Shown here: in pieces, positions 56,077-64,000 of the stretch
How the letters are laid out: each line of letters opens with the position of its first letter
How positions within the stretch are numbered: position 1 is the stretch's first letter
Assembly (NCBI GenBank): GCA_024281175.1
Contig: JAMJTW010000024.1
Span: forward strand, 1 to 64,000
Source: Candidatus Thiovulum imperiosus
GTDB lineage: Bacteria; Campylobacterota; Campylobacteria; Campylobacterales; Thiovulaceae
Length of the DNA: 64,000 bases
Reading direction: 5' to 3'
Position numbers and translations under genes: made by a program
Notes under the pieces: generated by a model
What the model saw: only the letters and a program-made list of their open reading frames with translations
Told to the model about the DNA's origin: nothing
The model's database searches: none

Positions 56077-59000
56077 ATGAAACGGCTTCTCTCTCTATTT
56101 ATAACTATTTCAACATTTCTATCCGCTACAACAGTGGAGTCTGGTTGGAATTTATTAGGGACTCCAGAAGAGATAAATTTAGAGGATAAATTTTCTCAAT
56201 ATAGTGATGTTTCTCTTATCTGGACTTATGAAGATGGAACTTGGAAGGCTTTTGGAAATTCCGAAAGCATGAAGACAAATATTCAAAACTCTGGACTGAC
56301 AGAGACCTCATCAGTATCAGCAAATAGTGGATTTTGGGTAATAAATCTTGGAGACTCTTTTGATATCTCTTTACCAACTGGAGGTGATATAAATTTCACT
56401 TTAGAGAGTGGTTGGAATTTAGCTGGTAGTGGAGTTTCCAGAAACTTGCACTCTCTTCAAAACTATTCTGATGTACCTCTTATCTGGATTTATAAAAATG
56501 GAGCTTGGAGAGTTTTTGGAAATCGAGATGATTATCGTCAACAGATATCTTGGAGTGGTCTTTTAGAGACAGATACAATTTCTGAAAATGATGGTTTCTG
56601 GATTTTAAATAAAGGTGAAGCTGTTTCAATTTTTCAAGACTCAGATGCAAACTCTACTATTTTTGGAACGGTGGTATTACCAGACGGTTTTGGCGATTTA
56701 GAGAAAGTTCAAATCTCTCTGGAAAGTTCTACTGGTAGTGAAATCCTTTCAGAAAATTTAGAAGATAGAAATTTCACTTTTGAGATAGAGCCTTGTGAAA
56801 ACTGTGTTCTAAGAATTTCAGGAGAAAACTATGCTGGTACAGAAGTTGTTGAAACTGAAGTAGAAGTATCCTCTTTTTCAGATGTTGAAATAGAAATTCC
56901 AATGCCTCCAACACCTTTAGATTTATCAAGTTTAGATAACGGTAGACCCGATATTTTACACTCTTACTTAGAAACAGACTCCGATAGAGTATCTCTAAAT
57001 TTACGAGTTGCTGACCCTGAAGGAGATGCCGTTTCTTGTGAAGTAGAGTGGGGAGATGGCGAAATTTCTGAAATTGAGAACTGCTATTCCGAAGAGATTT
57101 CTCACACCTATTCTGAAAATGGTAAGTTTGCTTTAATAGTTCGAGTTTCAGATGAGAAACACTCTTTTGGAGTTGGAAAAATTGTAGACATTTCAGGAGT
57201 AGTAAGTTTAGAAAGAACTCTATCTCGAGAGCTTTCAGTTTCAGAAAGTAATGCACCAAAAATTTTCTTTTTAAGAGACTCTTTAGACCATAGCGATTTT
57301 TCACTCTCTTTCTTAGCTTATGATTTAGATGGTGATGATATAAGTTGCGAATTGGAAATTAAGAATGAGTATTTTCAATATTTTCCAAATTGTGGTGACC
57401 AGAGTGTAGATTTAATTTTCGATACAGCTGGAGAGAAGAATATTACTCTTAGAGTTTCTGATGGAAATTTTACTGATGAGTACTCTTATAAAGTTTATGT
57501 CTCTTCACTTTGGGGCGAAGAGCCAACATTTAATAGTGTTGAGTTAGTTCCAGCATCAAATAGAATTTTAAAAGTTTTGGGAAAACTTTCAGAAGAGGTT
57601 GTAACTCTTTCAATAGATTGGGGTGATGGTACACCAGTTGAGAGTTTTGAAGAGTTTGACTCATTCAATTTAAATATGAGTCATCTTTATGAAATAGATG
57701 GAAATTACACAGTTGGAATTACTGTTTTTGATGAAGCTAATATGAGTTCAGAAGGAAGTCATGAGATAGAGATTTCTCAAAGCTACGCTCCAGAAGTGGA
57801 AATTTCAAATTTTCAAATATCAAATGGTGGTGAACTCTCTTTTGATTATGAAGTTTTTGATAGAGATGGTGATGAGGTTTTAGGAGCAACTCTATTTTGG
57901 GGTGATGGAAATAGTGTAGAGATTTCTGGAAAAGGAAGTTTAGAGTATACCTACACTTCTGTTCCAACTGAAAATATCAGAATAGAGACTTCTGACGATA
58001 GCAAAGATGGAAATATCACTTTTCGAAAAGAGATGAAACCAGCACCAAAAAGTAATATTTCTGAAAGTACATTTAGAGAAACCATAGAACTTTTTGGAAC
58101 AGTTGAGAAGATGTCTGAAGATTTTGATATCAACATCTCTTGGGGTGACGGAAACTGGAGCAACTATGAAGTTTATAGAGACTTCATTCTAAAATCTGAA
58201 GGTTGGGAAAAGATAAATTTAAGATTAACTGATGATGGTTGGAGTAGTGATGAACTAAACCTTTCTATTGCAAGAAGTTCATTAAGCAGTGCACCTTTTG
58301 GAGATAAGATTTATATCTTTGGAGGATATACAGGAAATAGTGGAAATCCATTTAGTAGTGCTGTTGAAGAGTTTCGAGATGAGACACTTTCTCTCTCTTC
58401 TAAAAGAGATATGAATGAAGAGATGGCTTATCTTAGTGCTACAAATTGGGACGAGAAGATATACATTCTTGGAGGTTACGGTGGACAGTGGAATAGAGAA
58501 CTGAATGCCTACACTCCTAAAGAGGACTCTTGGGAAACTATTTCAAATATTCCAACAACAAGACTCTTTTTAGGACTCACTTCTTATGATTGGAAACTAT
58601 ATACAATTGGAGGTTTTGGAGTTAGCAAAAATGAAGTTGAGATTTACGATATAAATTCCTCAACATGGTCTACGGGAACTTCAATGCCAACACCTCGAGG
58701 TGGTCTTTCAGTTGTAACAGTTGGAGAAAAAATTTATGCAATTGGTGGAGAAGCTGAAGATAACACCTCTCTCTCTACTGTTGAAATTTATGATATAGAG
58801 AGTGACTCATGGAGTAGTGCAAACTCTCTTCAAACTCCTCGAGCTTACCACACAAGTTTCTATTTCTACAACAAGATTTATGTTGTTGGTGGTATTGGTA
58901 GTGGAAATGAGTATCTAAACTCTGTTGAGATTTTAGATTTAGATAGTGGAACTTGGAGTTATGGTGAAAGTTTAGACTCTCCAAGAGCTTATGCTACTGG

Positions 59001-62000
59001 CTCTTTAGTCTCAAAAAAAGAGGGTAGAGTTGGAAATTACTATCTTTTCGGAGGTAAAAAGAGTGACACTGATAGAGTTCCAGCAGTTGAACTTTACTCA
59101 CCAGATTACAGCTTTATTGAAGATAACAACACAAATCTAAATTGGGAAGATGGTAATCTCTCTGTCTACTTTTCACACACTTACGAAAGTGAGGGGAATT
59201 ACACAATTCGAGCTAAATTTATAGATAGAAATTTTATGATTAGAAGAGTTGATTTTCCAATTGTAGTTGATACCTCATCAAAACCGAATTTCTCAAATTT
59301 AGAAATAGAGAGAAATAATAGTTTAGAGAAAATTACACTGCTAGGCAGTTTAAGTTTTATCGACACAAATATTACAACTGCTGTTGTAGATTGGGGTAGC
59401 TCTACAATATCTCTTTCAGAATTTGAAGATATAAATTTAAGTAAGTTACTTCCAACTGGTGAAAATGAAGTTAATATCACAATCACTGACCATTATGGAA
59501 ACTCTTTCTCTAAAACTTTACAAATTTGGGTTGAAGATGACCAGCCAGAAATTGTGAGTTTGCCAAATTTAGTTTCAAAAGAGTTGAATGCAACATTTGA
59601 AATTGAGGTTTCAGACGCTAGTTCTGAAGTTTATGCATTTGCTATTGGAGATAATGAAGAGGGTGAAAATCTTATTTGGCACTTTGTAGAACCAGAAGAT
59701 GGAAATATCTCAATTTGGGTAGAGACAAACTCTACTGAAGATACCTATCTTTTTGTTAAAGATTTAGCTGAAAACATCTCTGAAGCCACTCTTTTAGAAG
59801 TTTATGCTGATACTGAAATTCCTGATATTTTCATAACTTTCCCAGATTTCAGAGTAGCTGATGAGTCTGGAATTGTAGCTTTTGAACTGGACGGAAATCG
59901 AACAACAGTTGAAAATAATGACTCTGCTTATCGAAAACCTCTTGATAGAAATGAGACAATTTATGGAACTTTTGAAAATGGTATTTTACAAATTGGAGAT
60001 GATATAAATCTCTCAATAAATATGGAAGAGAATAAGACTCTCAAAATAGAGTTCTTTGATTTTGCTGGAAATTCAGTATCCTATTACTACTTTACAGATG
60101 AAAATGGTGTTTTAACACAAGATAAAACTAAACCTGAACTTCTGGCTGTATCAAAAGATTTCGTTTCGGTTTCAGATAATCTTGCTGGAGTTGGAAAAAT
60201 TATAATTGGTGATGATGAGGTCTCTGTAGAGAGAACAGTTTCTGGAAATATCTCAATACCTTACGATTTTGGAGAAGATGGAGAGAAAAACTTAGTTGTA
60301 CAAGTGGAAGATTTAGCTGAAAATAGCAGTGATTCATTGGATTTGAATTTCACTCTTGATACAACACCACCAACAGCACTCTTCACTCCTTTCCTCTCAA
60401 ATATGAAATTAAAAATTGAGGCGAGTGATGAAAATGGATTAAAGAGTTACTATTTTGGAACTGAAGAGAATCAAAGCAAAAGAACTTATATTTCAAATTC
60501 TGAAGAGATAGTTTTCAAAGATTTCAATTTCACTTATGGAGAAATCTATTATGGAGAAGTTGTAGACAACTATGGAAATTACTTTGAGATAGAGATGGAC
60601 TCAACAGATACAAAATATTTCTTAGATACAACTCCACCAGTTTTTGAAGAGTTGATTCTTCCAACTGAAACAAACCTTTCAAAAATAGAGTTAGAGATAG
60701 TCTCTTCTGATAATTTCTTAGGAATTACATCTTACGCGATTACAAAGAGTTCAGATTTTCCAGAAAAGTGGAGTGTAGAAGATGGAAACCTCATCAGAAC
60801 ATTGAGAACTGAAGATACAAATCAGACTTTCTGGATTTGGTTGAGAGATAGAGGTGGAAACATACATTTTGTTGAGAGAAGAGTTGTTTTTGATACAGAA
60901 GAGCCGTTTGCCACTTTCGAGACAAATTTGACAGATGGTAGTGTAAAAATTCTTGCAACAGACAATCATCTATTGGATAGTTACTATATTGGTATAGAGG
61001 GTGAAGATAGAAACTTTACAAAATTTGATGGAAATTTCTCAGAAATAAATCTTACGATACCTTTCTCTTTCCGAGAAGAGAACAGCTATATTGGAGTTGT
61101 GAAAGATAGAGTTGGATACGAGTATGAAGTGGAAATTACAGATTTTGTTGATGAGGTTGCTCCTGAATTAGAAGTTATATATGATGATGTTTCTCAAGAT
61201 GGAAATATTGAAATTACAATCTCAATTTCTGATAACTTCTCTTCAGCTTCTGAATATAAGATAGATGATGGTAGCTGGACAGATTGGGGTAATGAAGAGA
61301 ATGTAACAGTAACTTATCAGATAACAGTAGATGGTAGTGAGTTCTATACAATAGAGATTTTTGCAAAAGATCTTGCTGGAAACATTGGAGAGAAAAATAT
61401 CACATCATATATAGATACAACAATTCCAACTATCTCTTGGAGAAGAGGCGAAGATATGCCACAAGCAATGAAAAATGTTGGTGTTGTTGAAAGAAATGGC
61501 TCTATCTACCTCATCGGTGGAGAAGACAACTCAAATATTTACAACACAAATTACAGATACTCTCCAGAAACAGACTCTTGGGAAACTTTAGAAGAGATGC
61601 CAACAACAAGAAGAAGTGTTGGAGTTACTGAAAGAGATGGTACTATTTTTGCAGTTGGTGGATATGATGACTTATACCATTTAGAAGTTGTAGAAACTTT
61701 CTCAAACTCTTGGAGTTCAGAAGATGATTTGATTACTCATCGAACTCCCAACTCTGTTTTAGAGATAGATGGTTCTATCTTTGTAATCGGTGGTGAAAAT
61801 AGTGATGCGAATTTAAGTTCTATTGAAAAGTTCATAAACTCTTGGGAAACTCTAAGTTTAGAAACTGATGCAGGTGTTGTTTTAGAGTGGAACTCCTCTT
61901 TCTTAGCTTTTCAAAATGGAGATATAGAGAAAAATAGTTCAAATAGCTCTTGGTCAATAGTTGGAACTTACAGCACTGAACCTGAAAAAGGTCTTCGAAT

Positions 62001-62409
62001 TGGAAGTTCCATCTATCTTTTCGGTTCTGAAATGGAAGAGAACAGTTCTGGAAGTTGGAAAGAGTTCCCAAATTTAGATAGTTCTGAATTTGGAGTTAGT
62101 AGTTATGAAGACACTATCTACCTTTTTGGTGGAGATAGAAATGGAACTATCTTAAATGAGACTCAAATTCTTCAAACAGCAGTTTTCACGCCAAATTGGG
62201 ATACAAATAGTGTAAGAATTGTTTCAGAAGATGAGTATGCTTTAGGGAAGTTCTGGTTTGGAAAAGAGGGTGATGCTGTTGAATATAACACATCTATTTT
62301 TGGAGAACAGAGAGTTGAAATTGAGATAGATTATCCTCTTGAAAGCGATGAGACCTATATAGGAACTATTGTAGATAAAGCTGGAAATGAAAGAAATGAG
62401 AGTTTTTAA
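56077..62409 (+). CDS. Giant secreted protein with PKD and kelch repeats (2110 aa)
   Basis: Start ATG 56077 with AAGG at 56065-56068. Signal peptide (about 1-18), two GWN modules (about 22-112 and 118-185: ESGWNLLG and ESGWNLAG), a carboxypeptidase-like beta domain, several PKD-like domains (EWGDGE, DWGDGT, FWGDGN, SWGDGN motifs), a kelch-repeat propeller (about 740-1010, repeated IYIFGG, IYAIGG, IYVVGG), many Ig-like repeats with DTTPP links, a second kelch set (about 1785-2035) and a last repeat module at the C terminus. Three ~85-residue copies of one module end near 1530, 1690 and the C terminus. There is no visible cell-wall or type I/IX sorting tail. Likely an adhesin-like surface protein; partner unknown. 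Confidence 0.82.
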   Translation: MKRLLSLFITISTFLSATTVESGWNLLGTPEEINLEDKFSQYSDVSLIWTYEDGTWKAFGNSESMKTNIQNSGLTETSSVSANSGFWVINLGDSFDISLPTGGDINFTLESGWNLAGSGVSRNLHSLQNYSDVPLIWIYKNGAWRVFGNRDDYRQQISWSGLLETDTISENDGFWILNKGEAVSIFQDSDANSTIFGTVVLPDGFGDLEKVQISLESSTGSEILSENLEDRNFTFEIEPCENCVLRISGENYAGTEVVETEVEVSSFSDVEIEIPMPPTPLDLSSLDNGRPDILHSYLETDSDRVSLNLRVADPEGDAVSCEVEWGDGEISEIENCYSEEISHTYSENGKFALIVRVSDEKHSFGVGKIVDISGVVSLERTLSRELSVSESNAPKIFFLRDSLDHSDFSLSFLAYDLDGDDISCELEIKNEYFQYFPNCGDQSVDLIFDTAGEKNITLRVSDGNFTDEYSYKVYVSSLWGEEPTFNSVELVPASNRILKVLGKLSEEVVTLSIDWGDGTPVESFEEFDSFNLNMSHLYEIDGNYTVGITVFDEANMSSEGSHEIEISQSYAPEVEISNFQISNGGELSFDYEVFDRDGDEVLGATLFWGDGNSVEISGKGSLEYTYTSVPTENIRIETSDDSKDGNITFRKEMKPAPKSNISESTFRETIELFGTVEKMSEDFDINISWGDGNWSNYEVYRDFILKSEGWEKINLRLTDDGWSSDELNLSIARSSLSSAPFGDKIYIFGGYTGNSGNPFSSAVEEFRDETLSLSSKRDMNEEMAYLSATNWDEKIYILGGYGGQWNRELNAYTPKEDSWETISNIPTTRLFLGLTSYDWKLYTIGGFGVSKNEVEIYDINSSTWSTGTSMPTPRGGLSVVTVGEKIYAIGGEAEDNTSLSTVEIYDIESDSWSSANSLQTPRAYHTSFYFYNKIYVVGGIGSGNEYLNSVEILDLDSGTWSYGESLDSPRAYATGSLVSKKEGRVGNYYLFGGKKSDTDRVPAVELYSPDYSFIEDNNTNLNWEDGNLSVYFSHTYESEGNYTIRAKFIDRNFMIRRVDFPIVVDTSSKPNFSNLEIERNNSLEKITLLGSLSFIDTNITTAVVDWGSSTISLSEFEDINLSKLLPTGENEVNITITDHYGNSFSKTLQIWVEDDQPEIVSLPNLVSKELNATFEIEVSDASSEVYAFAIGDNEEGENLIWHFVEPEDGNISIWVETNSTEDTYLFVKDLAENISEATLLEVYADTEIPDIFITFPDFRVADESGIVAFELDGNRTTVENNDSAYRKPLDRNETIYGTFENGILQIGDDINLSINMEENKTLKIEFFDFAGNSVSYYYFTDENGVLTQDKTKPELLAVSKDFVSVSDNLAGVGKIIIGDDEVSVERTVSGNISIPYDFGEDGEKNLVVQVEDLAENSSDSLDLNFTLDTTPPTALFTPFLSNMKLKIEASDENGLKSYYFGTEENQSKRTYISNSEEIVFKDFNFTYGEIYYGEVVDNYGNYFEIEMDSTDTKYFLDTTPPVFEELILPTETNLSKIELEIVSSDNFLGITSYAITKSSDFPEKWSVEDGNLIRTLRTEDTNQTFWIWLRDRGGNIHFVERRVVFDTEEPFATFETNLTDGSVKILATDNHLLDSYYIGIEGEDRNFTKFDGNFSEINLTIPFSFREENSYIGVVKDRVGYEYEVEITDFVDEVAPELEVIYDDVSQDGNIEITISISDNFSSASEYKIDDGSWTDWGNEENVTVTYQITVDGSEFYTIEIFAKDLAGNIGEKNITSYIDTTIPTISWRRGEDMPQAMKNVGVVERNGSIYLIGGEDNSNIYNTNYRYSPETDSWETLEEMPTTRRSVGVTERDGTIFAVGGYDDLYHLEVVETFSNSWSSEDDLITHRTPNSVLEIDGSIFVIGGENSDANLSSIEKFINSWETLSLETDAGVVLEWNSSFLAFQNGDIEKNSSNSSWSIVGTYSTEPEKGLRIGSSIYLFGSEMEENSSGSWKEFPNLDSSEFGVSSYEDTIYLFGGDRNGTILNETQILQTAVFTPNWDTNSVRIVSEDEYALGKFWFGKEGDAVEYNTSIFGEQRVEIEIDYPLESDETYIGTIVDKAGNERNESF

Positions 62410-63232
62410 AACATTCTTTCTTCCTATCTTCTCTTACATTTTAGGCATAGGAACTTTTTATGCTTACTCAAATCAAGAGGAGGATTTTATAGAAATTCCT
62501 ACAAACAGAGTTCAAATAGTTGAAAAAGAGGTCTGTTCAGAAGAGAACTCTATACCTGAACTTTTTATGAAGATAATTCCAGAAGATAATTACAAAAAAT
62601 TAAAAGAGAGATATGGAGAGAGAGAAGAGAGTATAGATATCTCTTCTCTCTCAATTTCTGAAAAGAAAGAGAGGTTTATAGAGATAGTTCTACCCGCAAT
62701 TTTAGAGAGCAGAAATAAGATTTTAATCGCTTACAGAAATGTGCTAGATGCAAAAATGGGTGATAAGAAACTTACCATACATGATGAGGAGTATTTGACT
62801 CTACTTTATGAGCAGTACAATATAAAAGATAGAGATATCGATAAATTACTTGTTTCTTTAAACCCACACCCAATTAGTATAGTTTTGGCACAAGCAGCTA
62901 TTGCTAGTGGCTGGGGAACTTCCCGCTTTTTTACCCAAGGAAACAATATCTTTTCACTAATTTCTATTGATAAAAATGATGATAGAATAAAGGTAACTAA
63001 TGGAGATGTATATGTGAAAAGATATGACTCACTTGTTGAAAGTGTTGATGACTATATGATACTTTTAGGTAGAGGTGATGCTTATAAGAGATTTAGGGAT
63101 ACAAGAGCAGTTTCTGATGACCCTTATGAACTTATTAAATATTTGGCACCCTATTCTCAACTTAGAGAAAAGTATGTTGAACAACTCAAAGATACAATAA
63201 AATATAATTATTTTCAACAATATGATAAATAG
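62387..63232 (+). CDS. Bax-like glucosaminidase-domain protein
   Basis: 281 residues. One N-terminal membrane anchor (about 6-27), a helical linker, and a C-terminal glucosaminidase domain with NPHPISIVLAQAAIASGWGT and FFTQGNNIFSL, as in Bax. Such enzymes cut peptidoglycan glycan strands; Glu is replaced by Ala-Ser around AAIASGW, where active members have E in ASLESGW-type motifs, so activity should be checked. Its start overlaps the giant gene end by 23 bp. Confidence 0.78.
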   Translation: MKEMRVFKTFFLPIFSYILGIGTFYAYSNQEEDFIEIPTNRVQIVEKEVCSEENSIPELFMKIIPEDNYKKLKERYGEREESIDISSLSISEKKERFIEIVLPAILESRNKILIAYRNVLDAKMGDKKLTIHDEEYLTLLYEQYNIKDRDIDKLLVSLNPHPISIVLAQAAIASGWGTSRFFTQGNNIFSLISIDKNDDRIKVTNGDVYVKRYDSLVESVDDYMILLGRGDAYKRFRDTRAVSDDPYELIKYLAPYSQLREKYVEQLKDTIKYNYFQQYDK

Positions 63233-63285
63233 TTTTAAAAATAGGGTATATTTACATATTCGAAACCCTAAAGAGAGATAGAAGA

Positions 63286-64000
63286 TTGGCTTATACAAAA
63301 GAAGAGATAGATAGGATAGTAGAGGAAAATATTCTTCTAAAACAGGTAGGTAATATCTCTGATGAATTTTTAATTATTTCTAAAACAGATAAAAATGGTG
63401 TTATTACTTATGTTAATAGGTCTTTTGAAACTATAAGTGGATTTACAAAAGAAGAGCTAATAGGAAAGCCTCATAATATAGTTAGACACCCTTCCATTCC
63501 AAAAGAGTTTTTCAGAATAGTTTGGAACAGACTTTCTGAAAAGAGAGAGCCTTGGCGTGGTGTAATGAAAAATATGAAAAAGAGTGGTGAGACATACTAT
63601 ATGGACTCAATGATAACTCCAATTTTCAATAAAGATGGGGAAGTAAGTGAGTACATCTCTGTTAGAAAAGATATTACCAAAAGAATTAGAAAAGAGAAAG
63701 ATTTAAAACAGGAGACAAAATTTATTCAAGATGTTCTTGATAATCAAGACTCTATTATCATCTTAACAGACGAAGAACAGGGAATGTTAGATGTCAATCA
63801 GAAATTTTTTGAATATGTTGAATTTGATACAATTGGGGAATTTAAAGAGCATTTTAACTGTATTGGAGACCTTTTTATTCCTGAACAGGAGATGATTTAT
63901 AGCTGTGCCATAGATTGGATAGAGGCGATATATAATACTCCTGATGAGGTTCACAAAGCAAAATTTATTGGAAAAGATGGAAAACTTCACTTTTTTACAA
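63286..64000 (+). CDS. PAS-domain sensor, 5' part (runs off the window)
   Basis: Open frame from TTG 63286 with AGAGAGA upstream to the last base, 238 codons without stop. The first PAS domain is of the Aer type: NGVITYVNRSFETISGFT, then IGKPHNIVRHPSIPKEFF and PWRGVMKNMKKSGETYYMDS. A second PAS begins near residue 150. The output domain lies beyond the window, so GGDEF, kinase or MCP output cannot be told apart. Confidence 0.8.
   Translation, partial: MAYTKEEIDRIVEENILLKQVGNISDEFLIISKTDKNGVITYVNRSFETISGFTKEELIGKPHNIVRHPSIPKEFFRIVWNRLSEKREPWRGVMKNMKKSGETYYMDSMITPIFNKDGEVSEYISVRKDITKRIRKEKDLKQETKFIQDVLDNQDSIIILTDEEQGMLDVNQKFFEYVEFDTIGEFKEHFNCIGDLFIPEQEMIYSCAIDWIEAIYNTPDEVHKAKFIGKDGKLHFFT

Noticed and set aside
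56774-57304. Minus-strand open frames within the giant gene
   Set aside because: They are antisense to PKD-coding sequence with Leu/Phe-rich composition and no start signals.

Overview
The window is 64 kb of AT-rich, gene-dense bacterial chromosome. Gene content points to Campylobacterota (epsilonproteobacteria), most likely a free-living Sulfurimonas/Thiovulum-like sulfur oxidiser. The supporting evidence is LPP20-family lipoproteins, a futalosine-pathway mqnA gene, pseG, a multiheme cytochrome, MCP and GGDEF/PAS signalling proteins, frequent TTG starts, and the classic tRNA-tuf-rpmG-tRNA-secE-nusG-rplK-rplA cluster. The genus cannot be fixed from this sequence alone.

Layout. 1-630: CRISPR-like repeats, a decayed coding fragment and a 175-bp miniature transposable element. 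0.6-10.9 kb: a glutathionylspermidine-synthase-like enzyme, an HsdR-N-like protein, a PilO-like protein, a voltage-gated cation channel, frr, pyrE, an nrdB gene interrupted by both a group I intron and an intein, an MCP, a ComEA-like DNA-binding protein and pseG. 10.87-11.33 kb: twelve 34-bp tandem repeats ending in a terminator. 11.4-17.6 kb: a glutamate-receptor-like channel, the C-terminal half of a PhoH-family ATPase beginning with a split-intein C fragment, fur, aroB, mqnA and an ABC-F ATPase. 17.6-25.0 kb (minus strand): fabH-plsX-rpmF-yceD, ndk, hemN, a diguanylate cyclase and an ATPase. 25.1-28.5 kb: two LPP20 lipoproteins, a lytic transglycosylase and an M20 peptidase. 28.6-32.6 kb: the tRNA/translation cluster. 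32.6-38 kb: ilvC, aroC-rbfA-rimP, bioD, carA. 38-43.5 kb: a pentaheme cytochrome, a secreted metalloprotease with a second miniature element at its stop codon, and an M16-like protein. 43.5-56 kb: recG, metX, glnB-amt, DUF2141 plus a CrtI-like oxidoreductase, ribE, two coiled-coil membrane proteins, lon, birA, rplT-rpmI. 56-64 kb: a 2110-residue secreted PKD/kelch protein, a Bax-like glucosaminidase and a PAS sensor running off the edge.

The strongest unusual signals are four. (1) The octamer GATGAGGT/ACCTCATC occurs 49 times by eye, on both strands about equally, where about one is expected from base composition; it resembles a DNA uptake sequence, and a ComEA-like competence protein is encoded in the same window. 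(2) nrdB carries a 268-nt group I intron and a 314-aa intein. (3) The PhoH-family gene starts with a 113-residue intein C fragment and lacks its N-extein, which suggests a split gene rebuilt by protein trans-splicing. (4) Two 175-bp non-autonomous elements have matching terminal inverted repeats and perfect 8-bp target duplications. Two unusual ion channels add to the picture.
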